Made by a program: the position numbers and the translations under genes. The notes under the pieces were generated by a model, which made no database searches, was not told the origin of the DNA, and saw only the letters and a program-made list of their open reading frames with translations. From Actinomycetes bacterium (GTDB lineage Bacteria > Actinomycetota > Actinomycetes > Streptosporangiales > Streptosporangiaceae), in the NCBI GenBank assembly GCA_021792405.1, contig JAJYUU010000010.1:1-48420 (forward strand): a stretch of DNA of 48,420 nucleotides, in the 5' to 3' direction. This document shows positions 16,214 to 24,761 of the stretch, in pieces (the first letter of the stretch is position 1; the number at the start of each line of letters is the position of its first letter).

Positions 16214-18378
16214 GGGGCCTTCGCGCCCGGCGGGGCCGTGATGCCCAGCGCCGTGCGCATGAAGTCCACCTGGAGCAGCAGGAGATTCTCCGCCACCTCC
16301 TCCTGAGATGCCATGTGGGTTACCCCGGACAGCGGCAGCACGCTGTGCGGGCGGCCGGCCGCCAGCAGCGCCGAGGACAGCCGCAGCGTGTGCGCGACCG
16401 CGACGTTGTCATCAGCAAGGCCGTGAATGAGCAGCAGCGGCCTGGTGAGCTTGGGCGCGTCGGCGAGCAGCGAGCTCCGTTCGTAGGCTTCCGGGTTCTC
16501 CTCCGGCAGGCCCAGGTAGCGCTCGGTGTAGCAGGTGTCGTACAGCCGCCAGTCGGTTGGCGGCGCTCCGGCGATCCCCGCGTGGAATACGTCGGGACGG
16601 CGAAGTACCGCCAGCGCGGCCAGGTAGCCGCCGAACGACCAGCCGCGGATTCCGACCCGGCTGGTGTCCAGGTCCGGGCACTGCTGCGCGGCCGACATCA
16701 GTGCCGCGACCTGATCGTCGAGTACGGGCCCGGCGAAGTCCCCCGCCACGGCGCGATCGGAGGCCGGCCCGCGGCCCGGCGTGCCGCGGCCATCGGCGAT
16801 GACGACGGCGAAGCCCTGGTCGGCGAACCACTGCGGGCTCAGGTACGCGCTACCGGCCGCCAGTACCCGCTTGCCGTGCGGGCCGCCATAGGGATCGCAC
16901 AGCACCGGCAGCTTGCCCGAACCCGGCTCGTGCCAGGACGGCAGCACGATCGCGGTCCTGATCCGGGCTGGCTCGGCTGACCAGATCAGCCGCGGCTTCG
17001 GGACGGGCAGGCGCGGGGCCTCGGCGAGCGAGCGGATCGCCGCGACCTCGGTCAGTTCGTCGCCCGGTCCGGTCCGCAGCACCCGGACGCTGGTGCCAGG
17101 ATCGGCCAGCGTGCGGCTGATCAGCAGCAGCGTGCCGCCAGCGAGCAGGCCGTCGTGGCTGCCGTCCGCCGGGCTGACCCTGGCCAGGCCCGCCGGACCC
17201 GTGGTCCACAGCGAAATGGCTGCCGGGTCGTCGGCGTAGGCGCTGAACAGGATTGTCTCGCCGTCAACCGACTGGACGCTGCGGACGTTCAGCGAGTCAG
17301 GCGTGAGGATTGCCGCGCTGCCGCCGGCGTGCTCGGCGACGGTCCCGGCCAGCAGCCGCTTCGCGCCGCCGATGTCGGCGGTCCAGACGATGCGGCCGGC
17401 TGCGGTGATCGCCGGCACGCCGGGCACGATATCGAGCCAGCACGGGTCGGTGTCGGCGCGAACCTGGCTGGTCTGGCCGGTCTCCGGATCGACCGCGAGG
17501 ATGCGCATGTCGCGCTGATCACGGCTGGCCACCACGATCAGCGGCCGCCCGTCGCCGCTGCCGTCCCAGGTAGCCGTGACCAGATACGGCAGCGACTGCG
17601 AGTCCCACTGAACGGGCGTGAGCCGGCCGTCAAGTGTCGCGACGTGAAGCGACACGATGGCGTTCGGCGTGCCGGCCGCCGGGTAACGCACGGCGGTGGC
17701 CGGACGTTCCGGATTCGCCGGATCGGCGATGTGCCAGACCTGCACGGGGGTTTCGTCCACCCGCGTGGTCAGGATGGCCGAGCCGTCTGGCGCCCACCAG
17801 TAGCCGCGGCTGCGATCCATCTCCTCGGCGGCGATGAACTCGGCCAGCCCGAAGCTGATTCCCTCCGCGCCACCGGGGTCGGCGAGCACCTGTTCCGCGC
17901 CGGTGGCGACGTCGTGTACCCGCAATGCCCCGTTACTGACGTAGGCGACGAGCCGGCCGGATGGGTCGGGCCGCGGATCGGCCGCCGGCGTGGACGTAGC
18001 GAGCTGGCGCGGGCTGGCTCCGCCGGGCGCCAAGTCGGCCAGGTAGACGCGGCCGGCCAGCGCAAAGGCGGCCGTAGTGCAGTTCTCGTTGGTGCCGAAG
18101 CCGACGATGCCAGCGGCGCGCTCGCGAGCCCGTTCCCGCCGTGCTTTCTCGATCCGGTCGTCTTCGGCGCCCGCCACGGCGAGCTGTGCCGGGTCGGCGA
18201 TCAGCCGTTCGGTGCCGGTCGCCACGTCGAGCACCCACAGGCAGGTCACCGGGTCGGTCCCGCCCTGCGAGCGCAGGAAAACGACGCTCTGGCCGTCAGG
18301 CGCGACTTGGAAGGAGCGAGGAGCGCCGAGAGTGAAGCCGATGGTCCGCGCGGCCTGGCGCGGGAAGGAGTCAGTCAC
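16210..18378 (-). CDS. S9 family serine peptidase (prolyl oligopeptidase / DPP-IV type)
   Basis: A 722-residue peptidase with an N-terminal beta-propeller (about 1-450) and a C-terminal alpha/beta hydrolase domain. The nucleophile serine is in [11 protein letters not shown], the aspartate in HGLADDNV and the histidine in GVTHMAS, in the order of the S9 triad. Family members cut after proline or act as dipeptidyl or acylaminoacyl peptidases; the exact specificity cannot be read. There is no signal peptide, so it is probably cytosolic. The GTG at 18378 starts at the family boundary; the frame extends further upstream into mshB, but that part is a shadow. It is the first gene of a three-gene operon, divergent from mshB. 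Confidence 0.92.
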   Translation of the reverse strand: MTDSFPRQAARTIGFTLGAPRSFQVAPDGQSVVFLRSQGGTDPVTCLWVLDVATGTERLIADPAQLAVAGAEDDRIEKARRERARERAAGIVGFGTNENCTTAAFALAGRVYLADLAPGGASPRQLATSTPAADPRPDPSGRLVAYVSNGALRVHDVATGAEQVLADPGGAEGISFGLAEFIAAEEMDRSRGYWWAPDGSAILTTRVDETPVQVWHIADPANPERPATAVRYPAAGTPNAIVSLHVATLDGRLTPVQWDSQSLPYLVTATWDGSGDGRPLIVVASRDQRDMRILAVDPETGQTSQVRADTDPCWLDIVPGVPAITAAGRIVWTADIGGAKRLLAGTVAEHAGGSAAILTPDSLNVRSVQSVDGETILFSAYADDPAAISLWTTGPAGLARVSPADGSHDGLLAGGTLLLISRTLADPGTSVRVLRTGPGDELTEVAAIRSLAEAPRLPVPKPRLIWSAEPARIRTAIVLPSWHEPGSGKLPVLCDPYGGPHGKRVLAAGSAYLSPQWFADQGFAVVIADGRGTPGRGPASDRAVAGDFAGPVLDDQVAALMSAAQQCPDLDTSRVGIRGWSFGGYLAALAVLRRPDVFHAGIAGAPPTDWRLYDTCYTERYLGLPEENPEAYERSSLLADAPKLTRPLLLIHGLADDNVAVAHTLRLSSALLAAGRPHSVLPLSGVTHMASQEEVAENLLLLQVDFMRTALGITAPPGAKAP

Positions 18379-18387
18379 GCTTCTGAT

Positions 18388-18403
18388 CCTGCCAGTTGGC
18401 AGG
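18388..18403. promoter_or_regulatory. Perfect palindrome CCTGCCAGTTGGCAGG in the mshB / peptidase divergent region
   Basis: Seven-base arms are separated by GT. It lies 9 bp from the peptidase GTG and covers the expected -35 zone of the mshB promoter, so it is a good operator candidate for both transcripts. Confidence 0.55.
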
Positions 18404-18416
18404 TCTGCCCGGTCGG

Positions 18417-18430
18417 TAGGCTCACCTATG
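18417..18430 (+). promoter_or_regulatory. Leaderless-type -10 element of mshB
   Basis: TAGGCT (18417-18422) ends 7 nt before the GTG at 18430. The ATG two bases earlier is followed at once by a stop. Confidence 0.5.
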
Positions 18431-19314
18431 TGACTAAACCGGACGGCAGGCGCCTGCTGCTGGTGCATGCTCATCCCGACGACGAGTCCATCGGCACTGG
18501 CGCCACGATGGCTAAGTACGCGGCCGAGGGTGCCAGCGTGACGCTCGTTACCTGCACGCTTGGCGAACTCGGCGAGGTGATTCCGGCCGAGCTCGCGCAC
18601 CTCGCCTGGGACGCCGGCGGCGGTCTCGGCCAGCACCGGATCGGCGAGCTGGCCGCCGCCTGCCAGGCGCTTGGCGTGGCCGATCACCGGTTCCTGGGCG
18701 GCGCGGGCCGGTGGCGCGATTCGGGCATGATGGGCACGCCGGCCAACGGCTGGCCCGGCAGTTTCTGGCAGGCAGACGTGGACGAAGCCGCAGCCGAACT
18801 GCTGGGCGTGATCCGCGAGACGCGGCCGCAGGTGCTGGTGACTTATGACGCCAACGGCTTTTACGGGCACCCGGACCATATCCAGGCGCACCGGGTGGCC
18901 TGGCGCGCCTTCGAGCTCGCCGATGGCCTGGTGAGCAAGTTCTACGCGACCGCGATTCCGCGCTCGGTGCTGGCCGAGGCGATGGCACTGCTCCCCGACG
19001 CCTCAGGCGACAGTGGCCAGCAGCTTGGCGGAGCCGACTTCCGCAGGGTTGAGTCTGTGGCCGAACTGCCGTTCGGTACTGACGACGAGAACGTGACCAC
19101 GGCGATCGACGCCAGGGATTACCTCGGCGCCAAGCTCGCCGCGATGCGCGCCCACGCCACGCAGATCGCCGTGGACAGCCCGTTCTTTGCCTTGTCCGAC
19201 AACGTCGGCCAGCGCGCGCTCGGAGTCGAGTACTACACGCTGCTGGCCGGGCCTGCCTGGCGCGCAGCCGGGGCGGCGGACCGTGAACCAGACCTGTTCG
19301 CCGGTCTCGGCTAG
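18430..19314 (+). CDS. mshB: N-acetyl-glucosaminyl-inositol deacetylase (mycothiol biosynthesis)
   Basis: A 294-residue zinc deacetylase of the PIG-L/LmbE family that makes GlcN-Ins from GlcNAc-Ins, the second committed step of mycothiol synthesis. AHPDDE is at 14-19, with H15 and D18 as likely zinc ligands. GHPDH at 146-150 supplies the third. Length, the [13 protein letters not shown] segment and the following DUF6113 gene all fit MshB rather than the related amidase Mca. The start is the GTG at 18430, after a leaderless-type -10. The open frame extends far upstream over the divergent peptidase but is not coding there. Confidence 0.94.
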   Translation: MTKPDGRRLLLVHAHPDDESIGTGATMAKYAAEGASVTLVTCTLGELGEVIPAELAHLAWDAGGGLGQHRIGELAAACQALGVADHRFLGGAGRWRDSGMMGTPANGWPGSFWQADVDEAAAELLGVIRETRPQVLVTYDANGFYGHPDHIQAHRVAWRAFELADGLVSKFYATAIPRSVLAEAMALLPDASGDSGQQLGGADFRRVESVAELPFGTDDENVTTAIDARDYLGAKLAAMRAHATQIAVDSPFFALSDNVGQRALGVEYYTLLAGPAWRAAGAADREPDLFAGLG

Positions 19315-19324
19315 CCTGCTGGAG
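19312..19324 (+). promoter_or_regulatory. Leaderless-type -10 element
   Basis: TAGCCT (19312-19317) overlaps the mshB stop codon and ends 6 nt before the GTG of the DUF6113 gene. Confidence 0.4.
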
Positions 19325-19857
19325 TGAGCAGCACACGGGGCACGTCCGCCGCATCGCAGCCCGGTCGCGGGGGGCGGGGTGCCGCCGACCGGGGCGCCGG
19401 GGTCCGGGGTGCCGGGGTTCGCGGAGCGGGGGACCGCGGAGCGGGAGACCGCGGAGCAGGGGAGAAGGCCGGCAGCCGCGCGCCGCAGTACGTGACGGTA
19501 GCCGCTTACCTGGCGTTGTTGCTGCTGGGGGCGCTTATCGGGCTCATCGGCTCATTCCAGTACAGCCAGGGGCCAGTGCCGCTCGCCGCGGTCCTGTTCG
19601 ACCTGGCCATCCTCGCCACCTGTGTGCTCGGTTCGACCGGCATGCGCAGTGCCGTCGGCGGGGTGCTGCCGGCGATCGGCTGGTTCGTGATGACGCTGCT
19701 GGTCAGCAGCGGCACGCCGGGCGGCAGCGTCGTGGTCACCGACACCCCGGCAGGCAAGTGGTTCCTGTTCGGCGGCGCGGTATGCGCTGCCGCGGGCGCC
19801 GTCTACTCCTTTGCCGTCTGGTCCAGGGCCAGCCGTGACCGTCGGGCCGACCGGTAA
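19324..19857 (+). CDS. DUF6113-type membrane protein next to mshB
   Basis: A 177-residue protein with four predicted transmembrane segments: about 60-80, 88-108, 115-133 and 147-165. The first 50 residues are a glycine/arginine-rich, probably disordered cytoplasmic tail made of repeated RGAG(V/D) units. Genes of this family commonly follow mshB in Streptomyces and relatives; their function is unknown. It starts 9 nt after the mshB stop at a GTG. A strong hairpin follows the stop. The N-terminal repeat is encoded by 15-bp units and may vary between strains. Confidence 0.82.
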   Translation: MSSTRGTSAASQPGRGGRGAADRGAGVRGAGVRGAGDRGAGDRGAGEKAGSRAPQYVTVAAYLALLLLGALIGLIGSFQYSQGPVPLAAVLFDLAILATCVLGSTGMRSAVGGVLPAIGWFVMTLLVSSGTPGGSVVVTDTPAGKWFLFGGAVCAAAGAVYSFAVWSRASRDRRADR

Positions 19858-19876
19858 ACCAGCGGGCTCGGGCTAC

Positions 19877-19925
19877 TCAGCGCCTGGCATTTTCAGCGGA
19901 TAGCGCTGAAAATGCCAGGCGCTGA
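19877..19925. terminator. Bidirectional hairpin terminator, 22-bp perfect stem
   Basis: Arms 19877-19898 and 19904-19925 are perfectly complementary with a 5-nt loop. It lies between two convergent genes (stops at 19857 and 19926). The stem holds a TTTTC/GAAAA pair but no U-tract follows, which is common for actinobacterial terminators. It ends directly at the histidine phosphatase stop. Confidence 0.8.
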
Positions 19926-20471
19926 CTATAGCGGTTCCGCCGCCGTGTACTCCCAGCCGGGCTGCCAGCCGGAGTCCCGGCTGGCCAGGTCCTCCAGCGG
20001 CGTGCCGAGCAGCAGGTGCTCGAGCCCCCAGTGGGTGGCGATGTGCCCGATGACCAGCACTCGTCGGCCCGACCAGCGCAGCGGCAGGTCGGCTACGAAG
20101 CTCGCTACCCTGGCGGTGGCTTGCCGCCAGCTCTCGCCGTCCGGATACGGCACGTCGATGTGCTTGGCCCAGTGCGCGTGCAGCTCGGCGGCCGGCGATC
20201 CGGTCAGGGAGCCGTAATCGCACTCCCGGAGCCGCCAGTCAAGCAGCACCGGAACCGGTGTCCCGCCGAAAGCGATCGCCGCGGTGTCAGCCGCGCGGGC
20301 CAGGTCGGAACTGAATGCGGCGGCGATTTCGCCGGCTCGGTGCCGAGCGCCCAGCTGTGCTGCCCGCTCGCGGCCAAGTGCCGACAGACGGCCCGGCAGC
20401 CAGCCGGTGGCGATGCCGTTCTCGTTGTCGTCGGTGGTCGAGTGCTTCTCGAACACGATCCGGATCGTCAC
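19926..20471 (-). CDS. Histidine phosphatase family protein
   Basis: A 181-residue phosphoglycerate-mutase-like phosphatase. The catalytic histidine is in FEKHSTTDDNENG near residue 9, where the classic motif is RHG; here lysine precedes the histidine. The second core histidine is in VLVIGHIATHWGLE, the proton donor is probably in LRECDYGSL, and ALGRERAAQLG completes the fold. This NENG-containing version recurs in actinobacteria and its substrate is not known. I chose the GTG at 20471. The frame runs on to 20717 over rocD, but that part lacks family similarity. It is the last gene of the ddaH-rocD run, 68 bp after rocD. Confidence 0.85.
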   Translation of the reverse strand: MTIRIVFEKHSTTDDNENGIATGWLPGRLSALGRERAAQLGARHRAGEIAAAFSSDLARAADTAAIAFGGTPVPVLLDWRLRECDYGSLTGSPAAELHAHWAKHIDVPYPDGESWRQATARVASFVADLPLRWSGRRVLVIGHIATHWGLEHLLLGTPLEDLASRDSGWQPGWEYTAAEPL

Positions 20472-20539
20472 CGCGGCCCCGGTTCCGTCAGCCCGCGCGG
20501 CAGTGGGACAGGGTACGCCGACGGCGCCGCGGGCGGCAG

Positions 20540-21748
20540 TCAGCGAACCAGTGCCTCGACCTGGTCGATCGCCCAGTCCAGGTCGTCCTCGCCGATGACC
20601 AGTGGCGGTGCCAGCCGGATGGTCGAGCCGTGGGTGTCCTTGGCAAGCACGCCCCGCTTGGCTAGCTCCTCGCACGCGACCCGCCCGGGCAGTTCGGCAA
20701 ACTCGATCCCGGCCCACAGTCCGCGGCCGCGCACGTCATTGACCTTGCGCTGCGGCAGCGCGCTCAGCCGGTCGTGCATGTGCGCGCCGAGTTTGGCCGA
20801 GCGCTCCTGAAACTCCCCGGTCGCGAGCATCGCGATGACCTCGCGCGCGACCGCGCAGGCGAGCGGGTTACCGCCGAAAGTGGAGCCGTGCTGGCCGGGC
20901 TTGAAGACGCCGAGCACGTCGCTCGACGAGACGACCGCCGACACCGGCACGATGCCGCCGCCCAGGGCCTTGCCCAGGATGTACATGTCCGGCACGACGT
21001 CCTCATGTTCACATGCGAACGTCGTGCCGGTGCGGCCCAGGCCCGACTGGATCTCGTCGGCGATGAACAACGCACCGTGTGCGGTGCACAGTTCGCGGAC
21101 GCCCGGCAGGAAGCCGGATGGCGGCACCAGCACGCCAGCCTCACCCTGGATCGGCTCTGCCAGGACTGCCACGACCCGGTCGTCCATCGCGGCGGCCAGG
21201 GCGGCCAGGTCACCATAGGGGACAATCCGGAAGCCCGGCGTGTACGGACCGAAGCCGTCGCGCGCGTCCGGGTCAGTGGAGAAGCTGACGATCGTGGTGG
21301 TCCGGCCGTGAAAGTTGCCCTCGAACACGATGATGACGGCCTGGCCGTCGGGAACGCCCTTGACCTCGTAACCCCATTTGCGGGCAGTCTTGATCGCCGT
21401 CTCGACCGCTTCGGCACCGGTGTTCATCGGCAGGACCATCTCCATGCCTGCCAAGGCGGCCAGCTCAGCGCAGAACGGGCCGAACTGGTCGTGCTCGAAG
21501 GCGCGGCTGACGAGCGTGACGCGCTCCAGTTGACGCTGCGCGGCCGAGACCAGCCGGGGGTGACGGTGCCCGAAATTGAGAGCCGAATAGGCGGCCAGCA
21601 TGTCCAGGTAGCGCTTGCCCTCCACGTCGGTCACCCAGGCGCCGTCAGCCTCGGCGATCACCACTGGCAGCGGATGGTAGTTGTGCGCGCTGTGCGCCGC
21701 CGCCTGAGCGCGCAGCTGTGCTGACAACTCGGGGCCTGTGCTCACCAT
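20540..21748 (-). CDS. rocD: Ornithine aminotransferase
   Basis: A 402-residue class III PLP aminotransferase that converts ornithine and 2-oxoglutarate to glutamate semialdehyde and glutamate. The PLP lysine is K260 in LGKALGGG, preceded by the DEIQSGLGRTG motif (231-241) typical of ornithine-oxo-acid transaminase. NYHPLPVV near the N-terminus and MNTGAEAVETAIK (108-120) also fit RocD. A GGGAGGAG ribosome-binding site lies 5 nt before the ATG at 21748; the next codon is GTG, an equally possible start. It follows ddaH by 31 bp, giving a short route from methylarginines or citrulline/ornithine into glutamate. Confidence 0.95.
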   Translation of the reverse strand: MVSTGPELSAQLRAQAAAHSAHNYHPLPVVIAEADGAWVTDVEGKRYLDMLAAYSALNFGHRHPRLVSAAQRQLERVTLVSRAFEHDQFGPFCAELAALAGMEMVLPMNTGAEAVETAIKTARKWGYEVKGVPDGQAVIIVFEGNFHGRTTTIVSFSTDPDARDGFGPYTPGFRIVPYGDLAALAAAMDDRVVAVLAEPIQGEAGVLVPPSGFLPGVRELCTAHGALFIADEIQSGLGRTGTTFACEHEDVVPDMYILGKALGGGIVPVSAVVSSSDVLGVFKPGQHGSTFGGNPLACAVAREVIAMLATGEFQERSAKLGAHMHDRLSALPQRKVNDVRGRGLWAGIEFAELPGRVACEELAKRGVLAKDTHGSTIRLAPPLVIGEDDLDWAIDQVEALVR

Positions 21749-21779
21749 GTGCTCCTCCCGCCATCGACCGCCATGTCGG

Positions 21780-22598
21780 TTACCTCAGCTCCAGAGTGCA
21801 GCATTTCGGGCCGCCGCCCGCCTTCAGCAACTCGGACATGTCGACACCGACCGGACTGAATCCCGCCTCGGCCAGTTGCGCGGCGAGGCCCGTCGCCTGC
21901 ACAGGCAGCACGACATTGCGGCCGTCGCTGATGCCGTTCAGGCCGAGCACTTCGGCGTCCTCGTCTTTCGCCTCGATGATCTGGCTGAAATGGGACGCCA
22001 GCGCGGCCCGGCTAGCGTCGTCGAAGGCGGCCGGATAGTAAGCAATAGTGGTCTCGTCCAGTACGACGAGCGCGGTGTCCAGGTGGTAAAAGCGCGGGTC
22101 GACCAGGCGAAGGCTGATGACCGGGAAACCGAAAAGCTCGGTCAGTTCGTCGCGCACGGCCTGGTCGCTGCGGAATCCGTAACCGGCCAGGATGGCTCGC
22201 CCGGCGAAGACGATGTCGCCCTCGCCCTCGTTCAGCACGTGCGACTCGCGGACCTGGCCGTAGCCGTGCTCGCGGAACCAGTTGAGGTAGGCGTCAGCCT
22301 CGGGCTGGCGTTGCGGGAACTTGAAGTTAGCGCCGAGCACCTTGCCGTCGATGACGGTAGCGCCGTTCGCCGCGAAGACCATATCCGGGAGCCCTGCCTC
22401 CGGCGTAATAGTGCGGACAGTGTGACCGAGGCTCTGGTAGGTGTCGCGGAGGTGGCGCCACTGGCGCATGGCGAGCGCATTGTCAACTGCCCGATCCGGG
22501 TTCATCCACGGATTGATCGCGTACTGCACGGCGAAGTGCTCAGGCGGGCACATCAAGTACGTCCTCGCGTGAGTGCAGCGGCGGGTGGTCTCCGTCAT
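21780..22598 (-). CDS. ddaH: Dimethylarginine dimethylaminohydrolase (DDAH) family
   Basis: A 272-residue amidinotransferase-fold hydrolase. DDAH converts N-omega-methylated arginines to citrulline and methylamines. The nucleophile is in the C-terminal KCCTLE (C266 or C267), the general-base histidine is H172 in FYHLDTALVV, and the acidic EGEGD at 125-129 binds the guanidinium. This order is that of DDAH rather than the longer arginine deiminase. The protein is soluble with no signal. GGGAG precedes the ATG by 9 nt. It is followed by rocD, so the operon probably handles arginine derivatives. Three GATGATCT repeats lie just upstream. Confidence 0.88.
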   Translation of the reverse strand: MTETTRRCTHARTYLMCPPEHFAVQYAINPWMNPDRAVDNALAMRQWRHLRDTYQSLGHTVRTITPEAGLPDMVFAANGATVIDGKVLGANFKFPQRQPEADAYLNWFREHGYGQVRESHVLNEGEGDIVFAGRAILAGYGFRSDQAVRDELTELFGFPVISLRLVDPRFYHLDTALVVLDETTIAYYPAAFDDASRAALASHFSQIIEAKDEDAEVLGLNGISDGRNVVLPVQATGLAAQLAEAGFSPVGVDMSELLKAGGGPKCCTLELR

Positions 22599-22620
22599 GG
22601 TCAGGTGCTCCCGTTCGGCG

Positions 22621-22660
22621 GATGATCTGGGCGGATGATCTGCTCCTGGCCCGATGATCT
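22621..22660. repeat. Three direct repeats GATGATCT upstream of ddaH
   Basis: Copies at 22621-22628, 22634-22641 and 22653-22660, within 65 bp of the ddaH start. Spacing is 13 and 19 bp. They are a possible regulator-binding array. Confidence 0.5.
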
Positions 22661-22861
22661 AGGTCAGTCCAGCGTAGAAGCCGCAGGCGTGCTCGTGCCC
22701 TGACGCCTCATGCGCATCACTGCCGATCTGTTGCGTAATCTGCCCGGCGAACGCTGATCTGTTGCGCCGCGGCGCCCGGCTTTGGCGAGCGACAGCCGAT
22801 GGTCGCCCGGCGGGCAGCCGACGCCGCCCGTTCCAAGCTGATTTATCCGCTGTACGGAGAC

Positions 22862-24283
22862 TCAGCAGGCGTTCCGGGGCGCGGGCCGCACCGTCCACGC
22901 CTGGCCTTCCGGCGTGTCCCGAACCGCGACGCCGAGGTCGGCCAGCGCGTCCCGCAGCCGGTCACTGGCGGCAAAGTCGTTCCGCTCGCGGGCCGCCGCC
23001 CGCTCGCCGAGCATCGCGTCCGCCTCTTCCGGCAGCGGTGCTGACCGCGGCTTCCCCACCAGGCTGACCAGGTCAAGAGCCAGGATCCGGTCCGTCGCGG
23101 CGAACGTCTCGAACTTCGAGCCCGCCGGGATCGCGCGGTCCTTGGCCAGCTCGCGCAATGTGCGCAGGGCCGCCGGGGTGTCCAGATCATCGTCCAGCGC
23201 GGTAGTGAGCCGGGACCAGTACTCGGCGCAGATGGGCTTGCTCGGCTCGTTGGCCCAGTCCGCCACCAATTCGCGCCACCGGCGCACGGTGCCGTCCGAG
23301 GCAGCCAGGGTGTCCCAGGTGAGGTTCATCTGCTGGCGATAGCGGTGCTCGAGGAAGGCAAGCCGGACGGCGAGCGGGTCCAGCCCGCGGGCTGCCACAT
23401 CCGACAGCAGCACCACGTTGCCGGTCGACTTGGCCATCTTGCGACCGTCAAACAGGACGTGCTCACCGTGCACCCAGTGCCGCACTACCTCGTGTCCGGC
23501 AATCGAATTGGACTGGGCTCGCTCGTCCTCGTGATGCGGGAATCGCAGATCGATGCCGCCGGTGTGGATATCGATCTGGGTGCCGAGGAACTTCAGCGAC
23601 ATCGCCGAGCACTCGGTGTGCCAGCCGGGGAAGCCGGTGCCCCAGGGCGCCTGCCAGGTCAGCTCGCGGTCAGCGGGCGCCGCCTTCCACAGCGCCCAGT
23701 CAGCGTGGAACCGCTTGCCGGTGTCCACGCCGTCGGCGAACCGGTAGCCGGGACGCAGATCGTCCAGCCGGTTCCCGGAGATGGCCCCGTAACCGGGAGC
23801 GCTGCGCGCGTCGAAGTACACCGAGCCGCCGGTGACCGGGTACGCGTGCCCCGTCGCGATCAGCTTGGCGATCATGTCGATCATCAGGTCGATCGACTCT
23901 GAGGCGCGCGGAGCGTAGTCCGGCCTGCCGATGTTCAGCGCGGCGCAGTCCCGCCAGAACGCGTCTTCGTAGAACCGCGCGACATCGAGCGCGGACTTGC
24001 CCTCCGCGCGGGCCTGCGACAGGACCTTGTCCTCGCCGTCGGGGTCGGGCTCGTTGTCATCGGCCAGGTGACCGACGTCGGTGATGTTCTGGCAGACGAT
24101 GACCGACCAGCCATGCCGCTCGGCATTCCGCCGGATCAGGTCACAGAGCAGGAACGTCCGCATATTGCCGACGTGGGCGAACCGGTACACCGTTGGCCCG
24201 CAGGCGTACATCCGCAGCTGACCAGGCCGCGCGGGGACGATCTCCGCCACGCCGCGCTGCCGGGTGTCGTAGAGGCGTAGCAC
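22862..24283 (-). CDS. cysS: Cysteinyl-tRNA synthetase
   Basis: A 473-residue class I synthetase that charges tRNA-Cys. C28 in ACGPTVY, C225 in WHTECS and the histidine/glutamate of FPHHEDE are the zinc ligands. The HIGH motif is HVGN at 37-40. The KMSKS motif is KMAKS at 282-286. The TGGIDLRFPHHEDER segment and the C-terminal helical anticodon region distinguish it from the mycothiol ligase MshC. It starts at a GTG after a leaderless-type TAGGCT. The frame is open to 24583, but that extension is arginine/proline-rich without similarity. A separate cysS elsewhere in the genome cannot be excluded. Confidence 0.93.
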   Translation of the reverse strand: MLRLYDTRQRGVAEIVPARPGQLRMYACGPTVYRFAHVGNMRTFLLCDLIRRNAERHGWSVIVCQNITDVGHLADDNEPDPDGEDKVLSQARAEGKSALDVARFYEDAFWRDCAALNIGRPDYAPRASESIDLMIDMIAKLIATGHAYPVTGGSVYFDARSAPGYGAISGNRLDDLRPGYRFADGVDTGKRFHADWALWKAAPADRELTWQAPWGTGFPGWHTECSAMSLKFLGTQIDIHTGGIDLRFPHHEDERAQSNSIAGHEVVRHWVHGEHVLFDGRKMAKSTGNVVLLSDVAARGLDPLAVRLAFLEHRYRQQMNLTWDTLAASDGTVRRWRELVADWANEPSKPICAEYWSRLTTALDDDLDTPAALRTLRELAKDRAIPAGSKFETFAATDRILALDLVSLVGKPRSAPLPEEADAMLGERAAARERNDFAASDRLRDALADLGVAVRDTPEGQAWTVRPAPRNAC

Positions 24284-24296
24284 GGCTGCCAGCCTA
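24283..24296 (-). promoter_or_regulatory. Leaderless-type -10 element of cysS
   Basis: TAGGCT (24296-24291, minus strand) ends 7 nt before the GTG at 24283. Confidence 0.5.
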
Positions 24297-24438
24297 GTGA
24301 CCCGCCGGGCAGTGCTGCGACCGACGGCGCGGCCGGGGCGGCCGGGGCGGCCGGGCGGCCAGGTTTGGCTGATCCGACTGCGCGAACCGGGCCGAAAGCG
24401 GTTGAGGCGGTGCCCGCGGCGCGGGTAATAATCGTCGC

Positions 24439-24741
24439 ATGACGACCCCCGGTGTCCGCCGCATCCTGGACTCGCTTGCTCGCGACGCGCGGCTCGCCGG
24501 CTTCCTGCGCGATGGCAGGGTCGAGGTGATGCCGGCCAGGCGATCGCGGCGGCTGCTCTTGCTCGGCGAGGTGGCGCAGGCATTCGAGCCGGGCACCCGC
24601 TACCCCGAGCGCGAAGTCAACCAGATCCTGTCCGCGATCTTCAGCGACTACGCTGCGCTCCGCCGGTACCTGGTCGATGAGGAGTTCCTGGCTCGCGCCG
24701 ACGGGGAGTACTGGCGCTGCGGGGGCCCGGTCGAGCCGTAG
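24439..24741 (+). CDS. DUF2087 domain protein
   Basis: A 100-residue protein. The C-terminal two thirds (YPEREVNQILSAIFSDYAAL, then a RRYLVDEEFLAR segment) match the DUF2087 domain, a small winged-helix-like fold often attached to ArsR or GNAT proteins. It ends in YWRCG, where the family usually has YWR. No partner domain is attached, so its role, perhaps nucleic-acid or protein binding, is unknown. AATAAT ends 6 nt before the ATG, another leaderless-like start. It is divergent from cysS across a GC-rich spacer with repeated GGCCGGGGC. Confidence 0.85.
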   Translation: MTTPGVRRILDSLARDARLAGFLRDGRVEVMPARRSRRLLLLGEVAQAFEPGTRYPEREVNQILSAIFSDYAALRRYLVDEEFLARADGEYWRCGGPVEP

Positions 24742-24761
24742 CCGAAGGCTGGCTAGCCGCT

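Noticed and set aside
17155-18429. 425-codon upstream extension of the mshB frame
   Set aside because: It lies antisense to the S9 peptidase; MshB similarity begins exactly at 18430.
19877-19925. Inverted terminal repeats of a mobile element
   Set aside because: The two arms are 5 nt apart with nothing between them and lie between convergent stops, so a terminator explains them better.
22659-22898. 79-residue frame between ddaH and cysS
   Set aside because: Arginine/alanine-rich composition, no ribosome-binding site, and it overlaps the cysS 3' end.
22862-24283. MshC (cysteine ligase of mycothiol synthesis) instead of CysS
   Set aside because: The TGGIDLRFPHHEDER zinc-site segment and the C-terminal anticodon region are those of CysRS.
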